Shown piece by piece: positions 45,247-53,179 of a DNA stretch of 64,000 nt (within the stretch, counting starts at the first letter, position 1; each line of letters opens with the position of its first letter). The notes under the pieces are model-generated. The model had not been told where the DNA came from and ran no database searches. It saw only the letters and a program-made list of their open reading frames with translations. The stretch spans positions 109,436 to 173,435 of the forward strand of contig NZ_JAIQDG010000026.1 of assembly GCF_020037125.1 (NCBI RefSeq), given 5' to 3'. Both the position numbers and the translations under genes were made by a program. This DNA is from Myxococcus sp. RHSTA-1-4 (GTDB lineage: Bacteria > Myxococcota > Myxococcia > Myxococcales > Myxococcaceae).

Positions 45247-46419
45247 CTACTTCGGCACGGCCTTGAGGGACGCCTTGCCGTCCTTGATGACGACCTTGAA
45301 CTCCACCGCCTTGGCGTTGTGCTGCTTGAGCAACTCCGGCACCTGCTTGCGCAGCGTGGCCGCCACCGACTCGAAGGACAGCTTGGAGGTGTCCTCCTGG
45401 CAGCGGCGCTTCGCGGTGACGTACGCGTCGTAGACGGCGCGCAGCTTGTCGTCGGACATGCCGCCCGAGCCCGCCGCCGCGGGAGGCCGGGGCGGGGCCG
45501 CCGCCACGCCGGGCGTGGGAGTCCGCGCCGCCGCGCCGGGCGGCACGAGAGGACGCGCGGGAGGCACCGCCCCCGGAGTCGCGGCCGGCTTCGCGGCCAT
45601 GCCCGGAGGCACCACCGCGGTGCCCCGCGCGGGAGTCCCTCCCAGCGGCGACGTCACCACGGGCAGGCCCCGGGCCGGCGTGCCGCCCGCGGGCGCCACC
45701 GAGGGCACCGCCGGGGCCACGGAGGGAATCCCGGAGAGCGGCGCCACCGCCGGAGTGCCCCGGAAGGGCGTGCCACCGGCGGGCGGCGTGAGGGGCGCGA
45801 TGCCGGGCGCCACGGAGGGAATGCCGGTGACGGGCGCCACCGCGGGAGCGGCGGTGACGGGCGCCACGGCGGGAGCGCTCGGGAAGGGCGCGGCCACGCC
45901 GCCGGCCAGCGGCGGCTCGTTGGCGGGACGGGGGCGGACGAGCTCCTCCACCTCCTCGAAGTCCATGTCGGAGATGTCCTCCGGCAGCTCCACCACGCCC
46001 TTCTGGGCGTCCTTGCCGGGGGACGCGCCCTTGCGACTGTCCGCGCGGCGCCGGGCCTTGAAGAGGTCCCGCTTGTACGTGCCGGCCTCGATTTCCTGCA
46101 GCGTGCGCACCCACAGCCGCTCGTAGGTGAGGAACTTGTTGTGCAGGCCCGCCACGCGGAACTTGGCGGAGGTGCTGCGGATGAAGGCGCCCTTGAGCCT
46201 CATCATCCGCTTCTTGAAGTCCTCGTGGGCGCGCGAGGGCGCCTGGCGCTCGTTGCCCAGGAAGTACTGCTCGTAGAGGTTGCGCAGGGAGGCCAGCTCC
46301 GCCTCGAGTGCCTCGCACTCCTGGAGGACGTTCTCGCTGGAGCCGGAGTCCCCCTGGGGCTTCGCGGCGTTCTTGGCGGCGTTCTTGGCGGCGGCCTGTC
46401 GGGGTTCGGGGGGCGGCAT
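45247..46419 (-). CDS. Cytosolic protein with long Pro/Ala/Val-rich linker
   Basis: 390 residues. An N-terminal coiled-coil domain (about 30-120, ECEALEAELASLRNLYEQYFLG, FKKRMMRLKGAFI) is joined by a ~170-residue linker with repeated GTPARG-, PSVAP- and PVTG-like units to a C-terminal ~70-residue domain (MSDDKLRAVYDAYVTAKRRCQEDTSKL) that appears widespread in Myxococcus proteins (the MXAN_5187 C-terminal type, by memory). No signal or membrane segment. Upstream of kdsC and downstream of lgt. Function unknown. Confidence 0.75.
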   Translation of the reverse strand: MPPPEPRQAAAKNAAKNAAKPQGDSGSSENVLQECEALEAELASLRNLYEQYFLGNERQAPSRAHEDFKKRMMRLKGAFIRSTSAKFRVAGLHNKFLTYERLWVRTLQEIEAGTYKRDLFKARRRADSRKGASPGKDAQKGVVELPEDISDMDFEEVEELVRPRPANEPPLAGGVAAPFPSAPAVAPVTAAPAVAPVTGIPSVAPGIAPLTPPAGGTPFRGTPAVAPLSGIPSVAPAVPSVAPAGGTPARGLPVVTSPLGGTPARGTAVVPPGMAAKPAATPGAVPPARPLVPPGAAARTPTPGVAAAPPRPPAAAGSGGMSDDKLRAVYDAYVTAKRRCQEDTSKLSFESVAATLRKQVPELLKQHNAKAVEFKVVIKDGKASLKAVPK

Positions 46420-46461
46420 GACTTCCTCAGAGTGTCCCCAAGTGGGGTTCGCGGATCAACC

Positions 46462-47763
46462 TCACGCCGCCGAGGGTGTCGGCCCCAGGCCCGCCGCCTC
46501 GCCCTGGCGGCGGCCCTTCTGGTACAGCAGCACCGCGCCGAAGGCGAACATGCACAGCGAGATGAACTGGCTGGTGGAGATGTTGTACCAGGCCTCCAGC
46601 GGCACCACGTCCGCCAGCCCCTGGGAGCCCAGCGACTGCAGCAGGCCGTGCAGCGTGCCGCGCTCCACGTCCCCGCGGAACAGCTCCACCGTGCTGCGCA
46701 GCACCGCGTAGGCCATCAGCCACAGCGACAGGATGTGTCCGTGGAAGCGGCGGTAGCGCCGCGCATACATCAGGCCCACGAACAGCACGAGCTGCCCCAC
46801 GGACTCGAAGAGCTGGGTGGGATAGATGCCCAGGGTGTGGCCGTGCTGGGCCGCCCAGTCGGAGATGCGCACCGCGCCGGGCACCGCCTGGTGGAGGATT
46901 TCGCCGGTGGCCTCCACCACGTAGCGCGCGTCCTCCGCCTGGGAGGAGTACGCGAGGCTGCTCGTCCCGCCGAGCCGTCCGAAGAGGTCCTGCGCCAGCC
47001 CCGCGCCCGGGAAGTGCACCGCGGTGGACGCGCTCGCCGGGGCCACGTCCCCCCAGCAGCAGCCCGCGCTGAAGCAGCCCAGCCGGCCCAGGCACTGGCC
47101 CAGCGACACGGTGGGGATGCACACGTCCGCCAGCCGCAGGAAGTCCATGCCGTTGGCGCGCGCGAAGAACCAGCACGCCACCGCCGCGCCAATCAGGCCG
47201 CCGTAGAAGACGAGCCCGCCGCCCAGCGAGAAGGCCTGCGTCCAGTCCTTCGCGTAGTCCTTCCAGTTCACCAGCACGAAGAGCAGCCGGCTGCCGCCGA
47301 TGCCGCCCACCAGCGCCCAGAAGGCCATGTCCATCACCTGCTCGCGCCGCTTCGGCCCCTCCACGTCCACCCACCGGCCGTCGACGAGCTGCACCTTTCG
47401 CCACTCGTCCTGCGCCAGGCGCCCGGCCACCGTCACCGCGGCGATGAAGCCGCCGGCCAGCAGCACGCCGTAGGTGTGCAGGGGAATGCCCTCGCCCTTC
47501 GCGCCCGGGAAGGCGCCCGCGGGCAGCGCGTACTTCAGGCCGTACCAGGCCAGCGCCGCGCCAATGCCGCCGAAGGCCGCCGCGCGCAGGAAGCGGTCCA
47601 GGGTGGAGGCCGGCTCGCGCGTGCCCTTCTTCGCGTCCAGCGGCCCCTGCGCGCCACGCCACCCGTTGAAGGCGATGTAGCCCACCACGCCCACGGCGAT
47701 GGCGTACAGCAGGAGCTGAGACCCGAGGCTGGTGAAGGTGAGGCGGAACAGGAGCGGAAGCAT
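46462..47763 (-). CDS. lgt: Prolipoprotein diacylglyceryl transferase
   Basis: 433 residues from ATG 47763, longer than the usual ~290. The core is conserved: HTYGVLLAGGF with the conserved His, a GGIGGSRLLF segment, SLGGGLVFYGGLIGAAVACWFF, and the Lgt signature here LGQCLGRLGCFSAGCCWG, followed by YPTQLFESVG and the terminal RGDVERG. It transfers diacylglycerol to the lipobox Cys in the inner membrane. The extra length comes from an N-terminal segment and an insertion after the signature. With the two lspA genes next to it, it forms a lipoprotein-maturation group. Confidence 0.93.
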   Translation of the reverse strand: MLPLLFRLTFTSLGSQLLLYAIAVGVVGYIAFNGWRGAQGPLDAKKGTREPASTLDRFLRAAAFGGIGAALAWYGLKYALPAGAFPGAKGEGIPLHTYGVLLAGGFIAAVTVAGRLAQDEWRKVQLVDGRWVDVEGPKRREQVMDMAFWALVGGIGGSRLLFVLVNWKDYAKDWTQAFSLGGGLVFYGGLIGAAVACWFFARANGMDFLRLADVCIPTVSLGQCLGRLGCFSAGCCWGDVAPASASTAVHFPGAGLAQDLFGRLGGTSSLAYSSQAEDARYVVEATGEILHQAVPGAVRISDWAAQHGHTLGIYPTQLFESVGQLVLFVGLMYARRYRRFHGHILSLWLMAYAVLRSTVELFRGDVERGTLHGLLQSLGSQGLADVVPLEAWYNISTSQFISLCMFAFGAVLLYQKGRRQGEAAGLGPTPSAA

Positions 47764-47886
47764 GGGGACCTGCCGGGGGAGGCGGGAGGGACGGCGCCGC
47801 GCGAAGGCTAGCCTCCTCCGCCGGCGGGGCAATGCGTGGGAGCACGCCAGGGCCCGCCTGGCGGCTCACCGGTCAGCCGGGTGGGC

Positions 47887-48501
47887 TCAGGCCTTCGCCT
47901 TGGAGGCGGACTCGGCGGGCTTCTCCTTCCGGACGAAGGCGTCCACCAGGAGCATGCCCACGCCGACGCAGATGGCCGAGTCCGCGATGTTGAAGGACGG
48001 CCACGAGGCCTTGTCGAACCAGTGGGCCTCCAGGAAGTCGATGACGAACGCGCGGGCGATGCGGTCGATGTAGTTGCCCAGCGCGCCGCCGAGCACCAGC
48101 GGCAGCCCCCACAGCGCCCACTTCTCCTCCGGGTCCGTGCCGGACAGCTTCCGGAAGTAGTAGGTGATGAGGAGCACCGCGCCCAGGCTCACCACGTGGA
48201 AGAGGGGCCCGCGCGTCTCCGGCGGCAGGCTGCGGAACAGGCCCCAGGCCGCGCCCGGGTTCTCCGCGTAGCGCAGCCGGAAGAAGTTCTCCGCCACCTC
48301 GATGTGGCGCTTCGGCCGGTAGTGCAGCCCGTCGAAGCCCTGCGGCGGCGGGGAGGAGTACATCGCCCCCAGGCGCTGGCCCAGGCTCTCCTTCCCGTCC
48401 ATCTGGGTGGTGAGCTCGCGGACGACGAGGTACTTCGTCCACTGGTCCAGGACGATGACGCCGAGGGTGACGGCGAGGAGGATGACGTATTTGCGCGGCA
48501 C
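47887..48501 (-). CDS. lspA: Lipoprotein signal peptidase (first copy)
   Basis: 204 residues, with four membrane helices. LspA hallmarks are present: DQWTKYL, ENPGAAWGLF, GGALGNYIDR with one catalytic Asp, VIDF, and FNIADSAICVG with the second catalytic Asp. A ~40-residue insertion after the first helix (residues 33-70) is longer than in Escherichia coli. It cuts the signal of diacylated prolipoproteins. It lies 33 bp after the second lspA copy. Confidence 0.95.
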   Translation of the reverse strand: MPRKYVILLAVTLGVIVLDQWTKYLVVRELTTQMDGKESLGQRLGAMYSSPPPQGFDGLHYRPKRHIEVAENFFRLRYAENPGAAWGLFRSLPPETRGPLFHVVSLGAVLLITYYFRKLSGTDPEEKWALWGLPLVLGGALGNYIDRIARAFVIDFLEAHWFDKASWPSFNIADSAICVGVGMLLVDAFVRKEKPAESASKAKA

Positions 48502-48534
48502 GCCCGAGGGCTTACACCACGAGCCCCCCGGCCG

Positions 48535-49161
48535 TCACGGATTGGGGCTCTCCGTCAGCGGCCCCGTGATGGGCTCCGGACGGCGCACCCGCAGCGAGTC
48601 CAGCAGCATGAAGGCCACGCCCACGCAGATGGCGGCGTCCGCCACGTTGAACGTCGGCCACCGCATGCCCGGCTGGTTGCGCCAGTGCCAGTCGATGAAG
48701 TCGATGACGTAGCCGCGAACCAGCCGGTCCATGAAGTTGCCCAGCGCGCCGCCCGTAATCAGCGCCAGGGCCACGCGCACCAGGCGCTGCTCCACGGCGG
48801 TGCGGCGGTACATGAGGAAGATGAAGGCCAGCGCCGCCAGGCTCACCACGTGGAAGAAGGCGCGCCGCACCCCGTCCGGCAGGTTGGAGAACAGGCCCCA
48901 CGCGGCGCCCGGGTTCTCCACGTAGCGGAAGTGCCAGTAGTCCTCGATGAAGCGGTGCGGGCGGGAGACGCGGCGGCGCCCGTCCTCGGCCGGCGGGTCG
49001 TTGTCCAGGTTCTGCTCGGAGAAGAAACCCGTCACCCGCGCCAGCCCCTCCCGGCCATCCAGGGCGCTGGTCAGCCGGGACACGGCCAGGTACTTGGTCA
49101 CCTGATCTGCGAAGAGCACGGTGACCGCCACGACGACGAGGAGGCGGAGGGAGGCTTTCAT
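48535..49161 (-). CDS. lspA: Lipoprotein signal peptidase (second copy)
   Basis: 208 residues from ATG 49161 (GGGGAA six bases upstream). The same catalytic motifs as its neighbour: DQVTKYL, ENPGAAWGLF, GGALGNFMDR, VIDF and FNVADAAICVG. The periplasmic insertion after helix 1 is different in sequence. Tandem lspA copies are known in Myxococcus, where extra copies relate to resistance to the LspA inhibitor myxovirescin (antibiotic TA); whether this pair serves that purpose here is not shown. First gene of the lspA-lspA-lgt group. Confidence 0.95.
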   Translation of the reverse strand: MKASLRLLVVVAVTVLFADQVTKYLAVSRLTSALDGREGLARVTGFFSEQNLDNDPPAEDGRRRVSRPHRFIEDYWHFRYVENPGAAWGLFSNLPDGVRRAFFHVVSLAALAFIFLMYRRTAVEQRLVRVALALITGGALGNFMDRLVRGYVIDFIDWHWRNQPGMRWPTFNVADAAICVGVAFMLLDSLRVRRPEPITGPLTESPNP

Positions 49162-49282
49162 GATGCGTTCCCCACCTCTAACCCGCCCCCCCAAGCCCTG
49201 ACAACCCGGAGAGCCCACCCTCCGACTGCCGGGCCGCCCCCTCTGTCTCCCGGCCAGCGCCCATTTCGGGCATGGTGTGGCC

Positions 49283-49657
49283 ATGCCGCCTGTTGAGCCC
49301 GACGTGAATCCTCCAGTCTCCGACACGCCCCCACCCGCCGAGGTCGCGGTGAAGCCCGCGAAGCCCTCGCTGATGGCCCGCTTCAAGACGTTGCTGCTGG
49401 AGTACGGGCCGCTGGCGCTGGTGGTGAACTACGTCATCTTCGGCCTGGCCATTGTCGGCTTCTACACGGCCATCCAGTTCGGCTTCGAGCCGGACAGCAC
49501 GGGCGCGAAGGCGGGCTCGTGGGCGGCGGCCTACGCGGCGTCGCAGGTGGTGAAGCCGCTGCGGCTGGCCGCCGTGTTCGTGCTCACGCCGCTCATCGCC
49601 CGGATTCCTCCGGTGGCGCGCTTCATCGAGCGCAACAAGCACAAGTGGAGCTTCTGA
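49283..49657 (+). CDS. Small two-helix membrane protein (FAM210/DUF1279-like)
   Basis: 124 residues from ATG 49283; a GTG two codons earlier is possible. A Pro-rich cytosolic front is followed by LLEYGPLALVVNYVIFGLAIVGFYTAIQ and VVKPLRLAAVFVLTPLIARI, two membrane helices, and a basic end. The pattern YGPLAL....Y....K..R...T..L.P resembles the DUF1279/FAM210 group. Function unknown; single gene, divergent from the lspA operon. Confidence 0.72.
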   Translation: MPPVEPDVNPPVSDTPPPAEVAVKPAKPSLMARFKTLLLEYGPLALVVNYVIFGLAIVGFYTAIQFGFEPDSTGAKAGSWAAAYAASQVVKPLRLAAVFVLTPLIARIPPVARFIERNKHKWSF

Positions 49658-49673
49658 GGGCGAGCCCCCTGCT

Positions 49674-50780
49674 TCAGAAGTTGGGGACGCGGAAGTCCTT
49701 GATGACGCCCATGTGCTGCATGCTGGAGGCGCCGCTGTCACCGGACAGCGCCGGGGAGATTTCCGAGATGGGCGTATAGACGCGGCTGTCGAGCACCAAC
49801 CCGTTGGCGAAGGTGCTGGAGCTGGTGGCACCCTGGATGACCGTGGCCTGCTGGTACTGCTTCAGGTCCTCGTCCGCCAGCACGTGGTCATAGGGCTTGG
49901 TGCGGCTGGCGTTGGTGCCGCCGTTGTCGTTCTGGTCCACCGGGTGGGGACCGGCGGTGACCACCACCTGATTGAAGGTGGTGAAGCAGGACTCGCCGCG
50001 GGTGTCGGTGTTGAAGTCGCCGCCGATGACCAGGTAGTCGCCCGCGGGGATGTTGTCCTGGATGCGGCCGACAAGGCTGGTGGCCTCACTGTTGCGCACG
50101 CCGGAGCCGGACGTGAGCAGATGCACGCTCACCGCCCAGAGGTCACGAGGACCGGGGAGGTCGATGCGCGCCCAGGCGAAGTCCCGGTTGCTGACGTAGG
50201 GGTCGGTCCACTCACCGGAGGCGATGATGGGCCAGCGGCTGATGACACCGTTGGGAATCTGCGCCCCACCCTCGCGATAGTAGTGGAAGCCGCTGCCAAT
50301 CTGGTCCACCAGCGCGCGGATGTCCGTGGCCGTGTTGTTCAGGTAGTTGAACTCCTGGATGAGCACGACGTCCGGCTTCACGCCCTGCATCAACCGGATG
50401 CCGTGGCCCGGGTCGTAGTCCTGGCCGTTCTCGCTGGTGAGGTTGGCCGCCATGATGCGGATGTCCGTGTAGCCGGCGTCGGTGTCCGTGCCCGCGTCGG
50501 TGCTCGTGCCCGCGTCGGTGCCTGAGCCGGCATCCATGCCGCCGCCCGCGTCCGTGCCGCCGCCGCCCGCATCCGTGCCACCACCGCCGGCATCCACACC
50601 CGGGCCCGCATCGGCCTGCGTGCCGCCGTCCGTCGAACTCCCAGCGTCATCGATGAGCGAGCCGCCATCCGGCGAATCAACCCCATCCGGGCCCTCATTC
50701 GCCCCCTCCTCGCCGCACGCCAGGGTCAGAATCGTGAGCGACAGCGCCGCGCACAAAAAGGAGGAGAGCGTTTTCTTCAT
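49674..50780 (-). CDS. Lipoprotein of the endonuclease/exonuclease/phosphatase family
   Basis: 368 residues. Signal LSLTILTLAC, then a ~75-residue low-complexity linker of repeated TDAGGG/TDAGT units that would extend the enzyme from the membrane. The EEP domain starts at IRIMAANLTSENGQDYD and contains VLIQEFNYL (metal-binding Glu), VISRWPI, WAVSVHLLTSGSG and DYLVIGGDFNTDTRG (catalytic Asp-Asn); the usual terminal SDH is QHM here. Activity on nucleic acid or phospholipid head groups is likely outside the cell. The changed last motif weakens the catalytic prediction. Confidence 0.82.
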   Translation of the reverse strand: MKKTLSSFLCAALSLTILTLACGEEGANEGPDGVDSPDGGSLIDDAGSSTDGGTQADAGPGVDAGGGGTDAGGGGTDAGGGMDAGSGTDAGTSTDAGTDTDAGYTDIRIMAANLTSENGQDYDPGHGIRLMQGVKPDVVLIQEFNYLNNTATDIRALVDQIGSGFHYYREGGAQIPNGVISRWPIIASGEWTDPYVSNRDFAWARIDLPGPRDLWAVSVHLLTSGSGVRNSEATSLVGRIQDNIPAGDYLVIGGDFNTDTRGESCFTTFNQVVVTAGPHPVDQNDNGGTNASRTKPYDHVLADEDLKQYQQATVIQGATSSSTFANGLVLDSRVYTPISEISPALSGDSGASSMQHMGVIKDFRVPNF

Positions 50781-50908
50781 GCGCGGGAGCCCGGTGTCTT
50801 GTCGTGGGGGAGGGGGACGGACCGCCCGCGCCGGAGCGCGAACGATGCGAAAAGCATAGAACCTGATGGAGTGACAGTCTTGTGACTTGCCGCTCGATTA
50901 CACGTCTA

Positions 50909-50925
50909 CACGGATGAAATCCGTG
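50909..50925. promoter_or_regulatory. Perfect inverted repeat in a divergent promoter region
   Basis: CACGGAT-gaa-ATCCGTG, seven paired bases around three, in the 235-bp AT-richer gap between the EEP lipoprotein gene and the Mut7-C gene. Position and symmetry suit an operator or a short hairpin. The regulator is unknown. Confidence 0.4.
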
Positions 50926-51015
50926 CAACAGGCCCAGCAAATCAAGACACCCATGAAACATCCGTCACATGAAAGACCCGGCGGCGCGGGTTTGAGCCAA
51001 CAGGAGGCAGGGAGC

Positions 51016-51777
51016 ATGGACCCGAAGGTGGGGGTGACGGTGCGCTTCTATGGGGCGCTGAACGACTTCCTGTCGCCGGAGCGCCGCGGTCAGGAGTTCC
51101 TCCACGTGCCGCTGGGCGGCCCCTCGGTGAAGGACTTCATCGAGTCGCTCGGGCCGCCGCACCCGGAGGTGGACGTGGTGCTGGTGGACGGCGAGGCGGT
51201 GGACTTCGCGTACCGGGTGCGGCCGGGCTCCCGCGTCGCGGTGTACCCGCCGTTCCACTCGCTGGACGTGACACCCGTCACCCGGGTGGGACCGCCGCCA
51301 CAGGAGGAGCCCCGCTTCGTGCTGGATGTGGGGCTGGGGCGGCTGGCGGGCTTCCTGCGGATGCTCGGCTTCGACTCACTCTGGCGCAACGACTACGCGG
51401 ACGACGTGCTCGCGCGCCTGTCACACGACGAGGACCGCATCCTGCTCACGCGCGACCTCGGCGTGCTCAAGCGCGGCGAGGTGCTGCGCGGCTACTTCCC
51501 CCGCTCGACGGACCCGGCGCACCAGCTGGTGGAGGTGGTGCGCCGCTTCGGACTGACCGCGAGGATGCGCCCGTTCACCCGGTGCCTGGCGTGCAACGGC
51601 GCGCTGACCTCCGCCCAGCCCCACGAAGTCCACGGCCGCGTCCCCGAAGGCGTGACGGAGCGGCACTCCCGCTTCCAGCAGTGCGCCGACTGCCAGCGCG
51701 TCTACTGGGCCGGCTCCCACCACCAGCGAATGCAGGCGCTCATCGACAAGCTGCGCGAGCTGGAGCGCGTGGAGTAG
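51016..51777 (+). CDS. ThiS-like domain fused to Mut7-C RNAse domain
   Basis: 253 residues from ATG 51016 (AGGAGG eight bases upstream). Residues 1-85 form a ubiquitin/ThiS-like beta-grasp (VTVRFYGALNDFLSPERRG, VDVVLVDGEAVDFAYRVRPG, VAVYPPFHSLD). The rest is the Mut7-C PIN-like domain (FVLDVGLGRLAGFLRMLGFDSLWRND, RILLTRDLGVLKRGEV) ending in a zinc ribbon with CLAC and CADC pairs. Fusions of this kind are widespread in bacteria and are predicted RNases or RNA-binding proteins. Single gene. Confidence 0.9.
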   Translation: MDPKVGVTVRFYGALNDFLSPERRGQEFLHVPLGGPSVKDFIESLGPPHPEVDVVLVDGEAVDFAYRVRPGSRVAVYPPFHSLDVTPVTRVGPPPQEEPRFVLDVGLGRLAGFLRMLGFDSLWRNDYADDVLARLSHDEDRILLTRDLGVLKRGEVLRGYFPRSTDPAHQLVEVVRRFGLTARMRPFTRCLACNGALTSAQPHEVHGRVPEGVTERHSRFQQCADCQRVYWAGSHHQRMQALIDKLRELERVE

Positions 51778-51995
51778 CGCCTCCCCACCTGGAGCGTGTC
51801 CCCCCAGCACGCCGCTGCCTCGCTAAAAATTGCACCGCTACGCAACTTTTGCGGAGTCACAGAGTACCTTTTATCCCCCGTACGATGTTTCGCCTCCAAC
51901 AATTCCAGGCAGTTGGAATCCAAGAATCCGGGCACACCCCTTGCTCCTGATGCGGCCACCCCGTTCCCCCACCGGGGAGAGGAAGCGAGGACACG

Positions 51996-52697
51996 GTGTC
52001 TCGGCCAGCTGCACGGCGGCGCGAATCCAGAGGCTTCACCCTGCTGGTCGCGATGGGCCTCGTCACGCTGGTGACGATGGCGGTGCTCATCAGCTACGGC
52101 GTGGTGAGCCGCGAGGCGGACACCCAGGGTGACAGCCGGCGGCAGAAGGAGGCGTTCTTCGCCGCCGAGGCGGGCCTCGCCGAGGGCCGCGAGGCCATGC
52201 GCCTGCGGCTGGGGGACCGGCAGACCTACGGCAACGTGCTCACCACGCTGGGCGCCGCCGTCAACGAGCCGGGCCTCGGAGGCGCCTCGCCGCCCTGGTA
52301 CGAGGTGCTGCCCGGCCCCGGCGCGGACGCCTGGAACTACCTGCGCCTCACCCCGGAGACGATGACCGCCACGGAGCTCGCCAGCGCCAGCGGCGAGCCC
52401 TACGGCGACTACCCCACCCAGGGCAACGTGCGCTACCGCGTCTTCGTCCGCGACGACGTGGACGACGCCGACGGCTCCAACGACAGCAACGGCCAGGTGT
52501 GGCTCATCGCCGTCGGCGAGGTGCTGAACACCGAGGGCCGCCCCACGCGCGCCATCGTCCAGGCGCTCATCACCAACGAGAACGCCCCGGCCGCCGGCGG
52601 CCCCGGCTGCGTCAACCGCGGCTGCGGCCCGGACAGCACCTTCAACAACACCCAGGACCAGCGGCCCCCCGACACCGGCGTCGTACGGACGCTCTAG
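51996..52697 (+). CDS. pilX: PilX-like minor pilin
   Basis: 233 residues from GTG 51996, with GAGG five bases upstream. Prepilin signature RRESRGFTLLVAMGLVTLVTM: cleavage before FTLL, and no Glu at position 5, as is common in PilX-type pilins. The hydrophobic helix is followed by an AAEAGLAEGREAMRLRL helix typical of PilX. First gene of a six-gene operon matching cluster_1 of Myxococcus xanthus minor pilins. It is part of the priming and tip complex of the type IVa pilus. Confidence 0.9.
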   Translation: MSRPAARRRESRGFTLLVAMGLVTLVTMAVLISYGVVSREADTQGDSRRQKEAFFAAEAGLAEGREAMRLRLGDRQTYGNVLTTLGAAVNEPGLGGASPPWYEVLPGPGADAWNYLRLTPETMTATELASASGEPYGDYPTQGNVRYRVFVRDDVDDADGSNDSNGQVWLIAVGEVLNTEGRPTRAIVQALITNENAPAAGGPGCVNRGCGPDSTFNNTQDQRPPDTGVVRTL

Positions 52698-52726
52698 CTC
52701 CCCACTTCGTCATCCACCGAGCCCCC

Positions 52727-53179
52727 ATGAAACCCATGTGCCTCCTGGCGCTGTTGCTGCTGCCAGCCCTGACCCGAGCGGAGGAAACCGGAGAGCGTGC
52801 CTTCGAGCAGTCCTGCGCGCGCTGCCACCCGGCGAGCCCCTCCGCCCAGAAGGCCGGCCGGAACGGCGCGAAGCCCGCCTCCCAGCGGAAGTCCCCCGGC
52901 CCCCAGCTCGACACCGTGCTGAGCAACCGCACCCCCGAGCAGCTCCGCGCGTGGCTCCAGGCCCCCCAGAAGGTCCGCCCGGAGACCCGCTGCGACACGC
53001 GCATGCTGGCGCCGGGGGAAGTGGACGCCGTCCTGAGCTACCTCGCCACGCGCTCGCAGCCGCCCCCTCCTCCGCGTGAGGAGCTGCTGCGGCAACAACT
53101 CCAGAAGGAGCTCGCCGAGCGCCGCGCGCGGAAGCAGCGGCAGCCCGCCGACTCCGCCCAGCCCCGGAGGACGCCATGA
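52727..53179 (+). CDS. tfcP: TfcP-like non-canonical cytochrome c
   Basis: 150 residues with a signal peptide (CLLALLLLPALTRAEE) and one haem motif CARCH (Cys30-His34). The usual Met ligand region reads ETRCDTRM, so Cys89 is a candidate second axial ligand, in line with the His/Cys ligation reported for TfcP of Myxococcus xanthus, where the protein helps PilY1 bind calcium rather than carrying electrons. The C-terminus is a charged coiled coil (REELLRQQLQKELAERRARK). It sits directly before pilY1 with a four-base overlap. Assignment rests on position plus motif. Confidence 0.85.
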   Translation: MKPMCLLALLLLPALTRAEETGERAFEQSCARCHPASPSAQKAGRNGAKPASQRKSPGPQLDTVLSNRTPEQLRAWLQAPQKVRPETRCDTRMLAPGEVDAVLSYLATRSQPPPPPREELLRQQLQKELAERRARKQRQPADSAQPRRTP

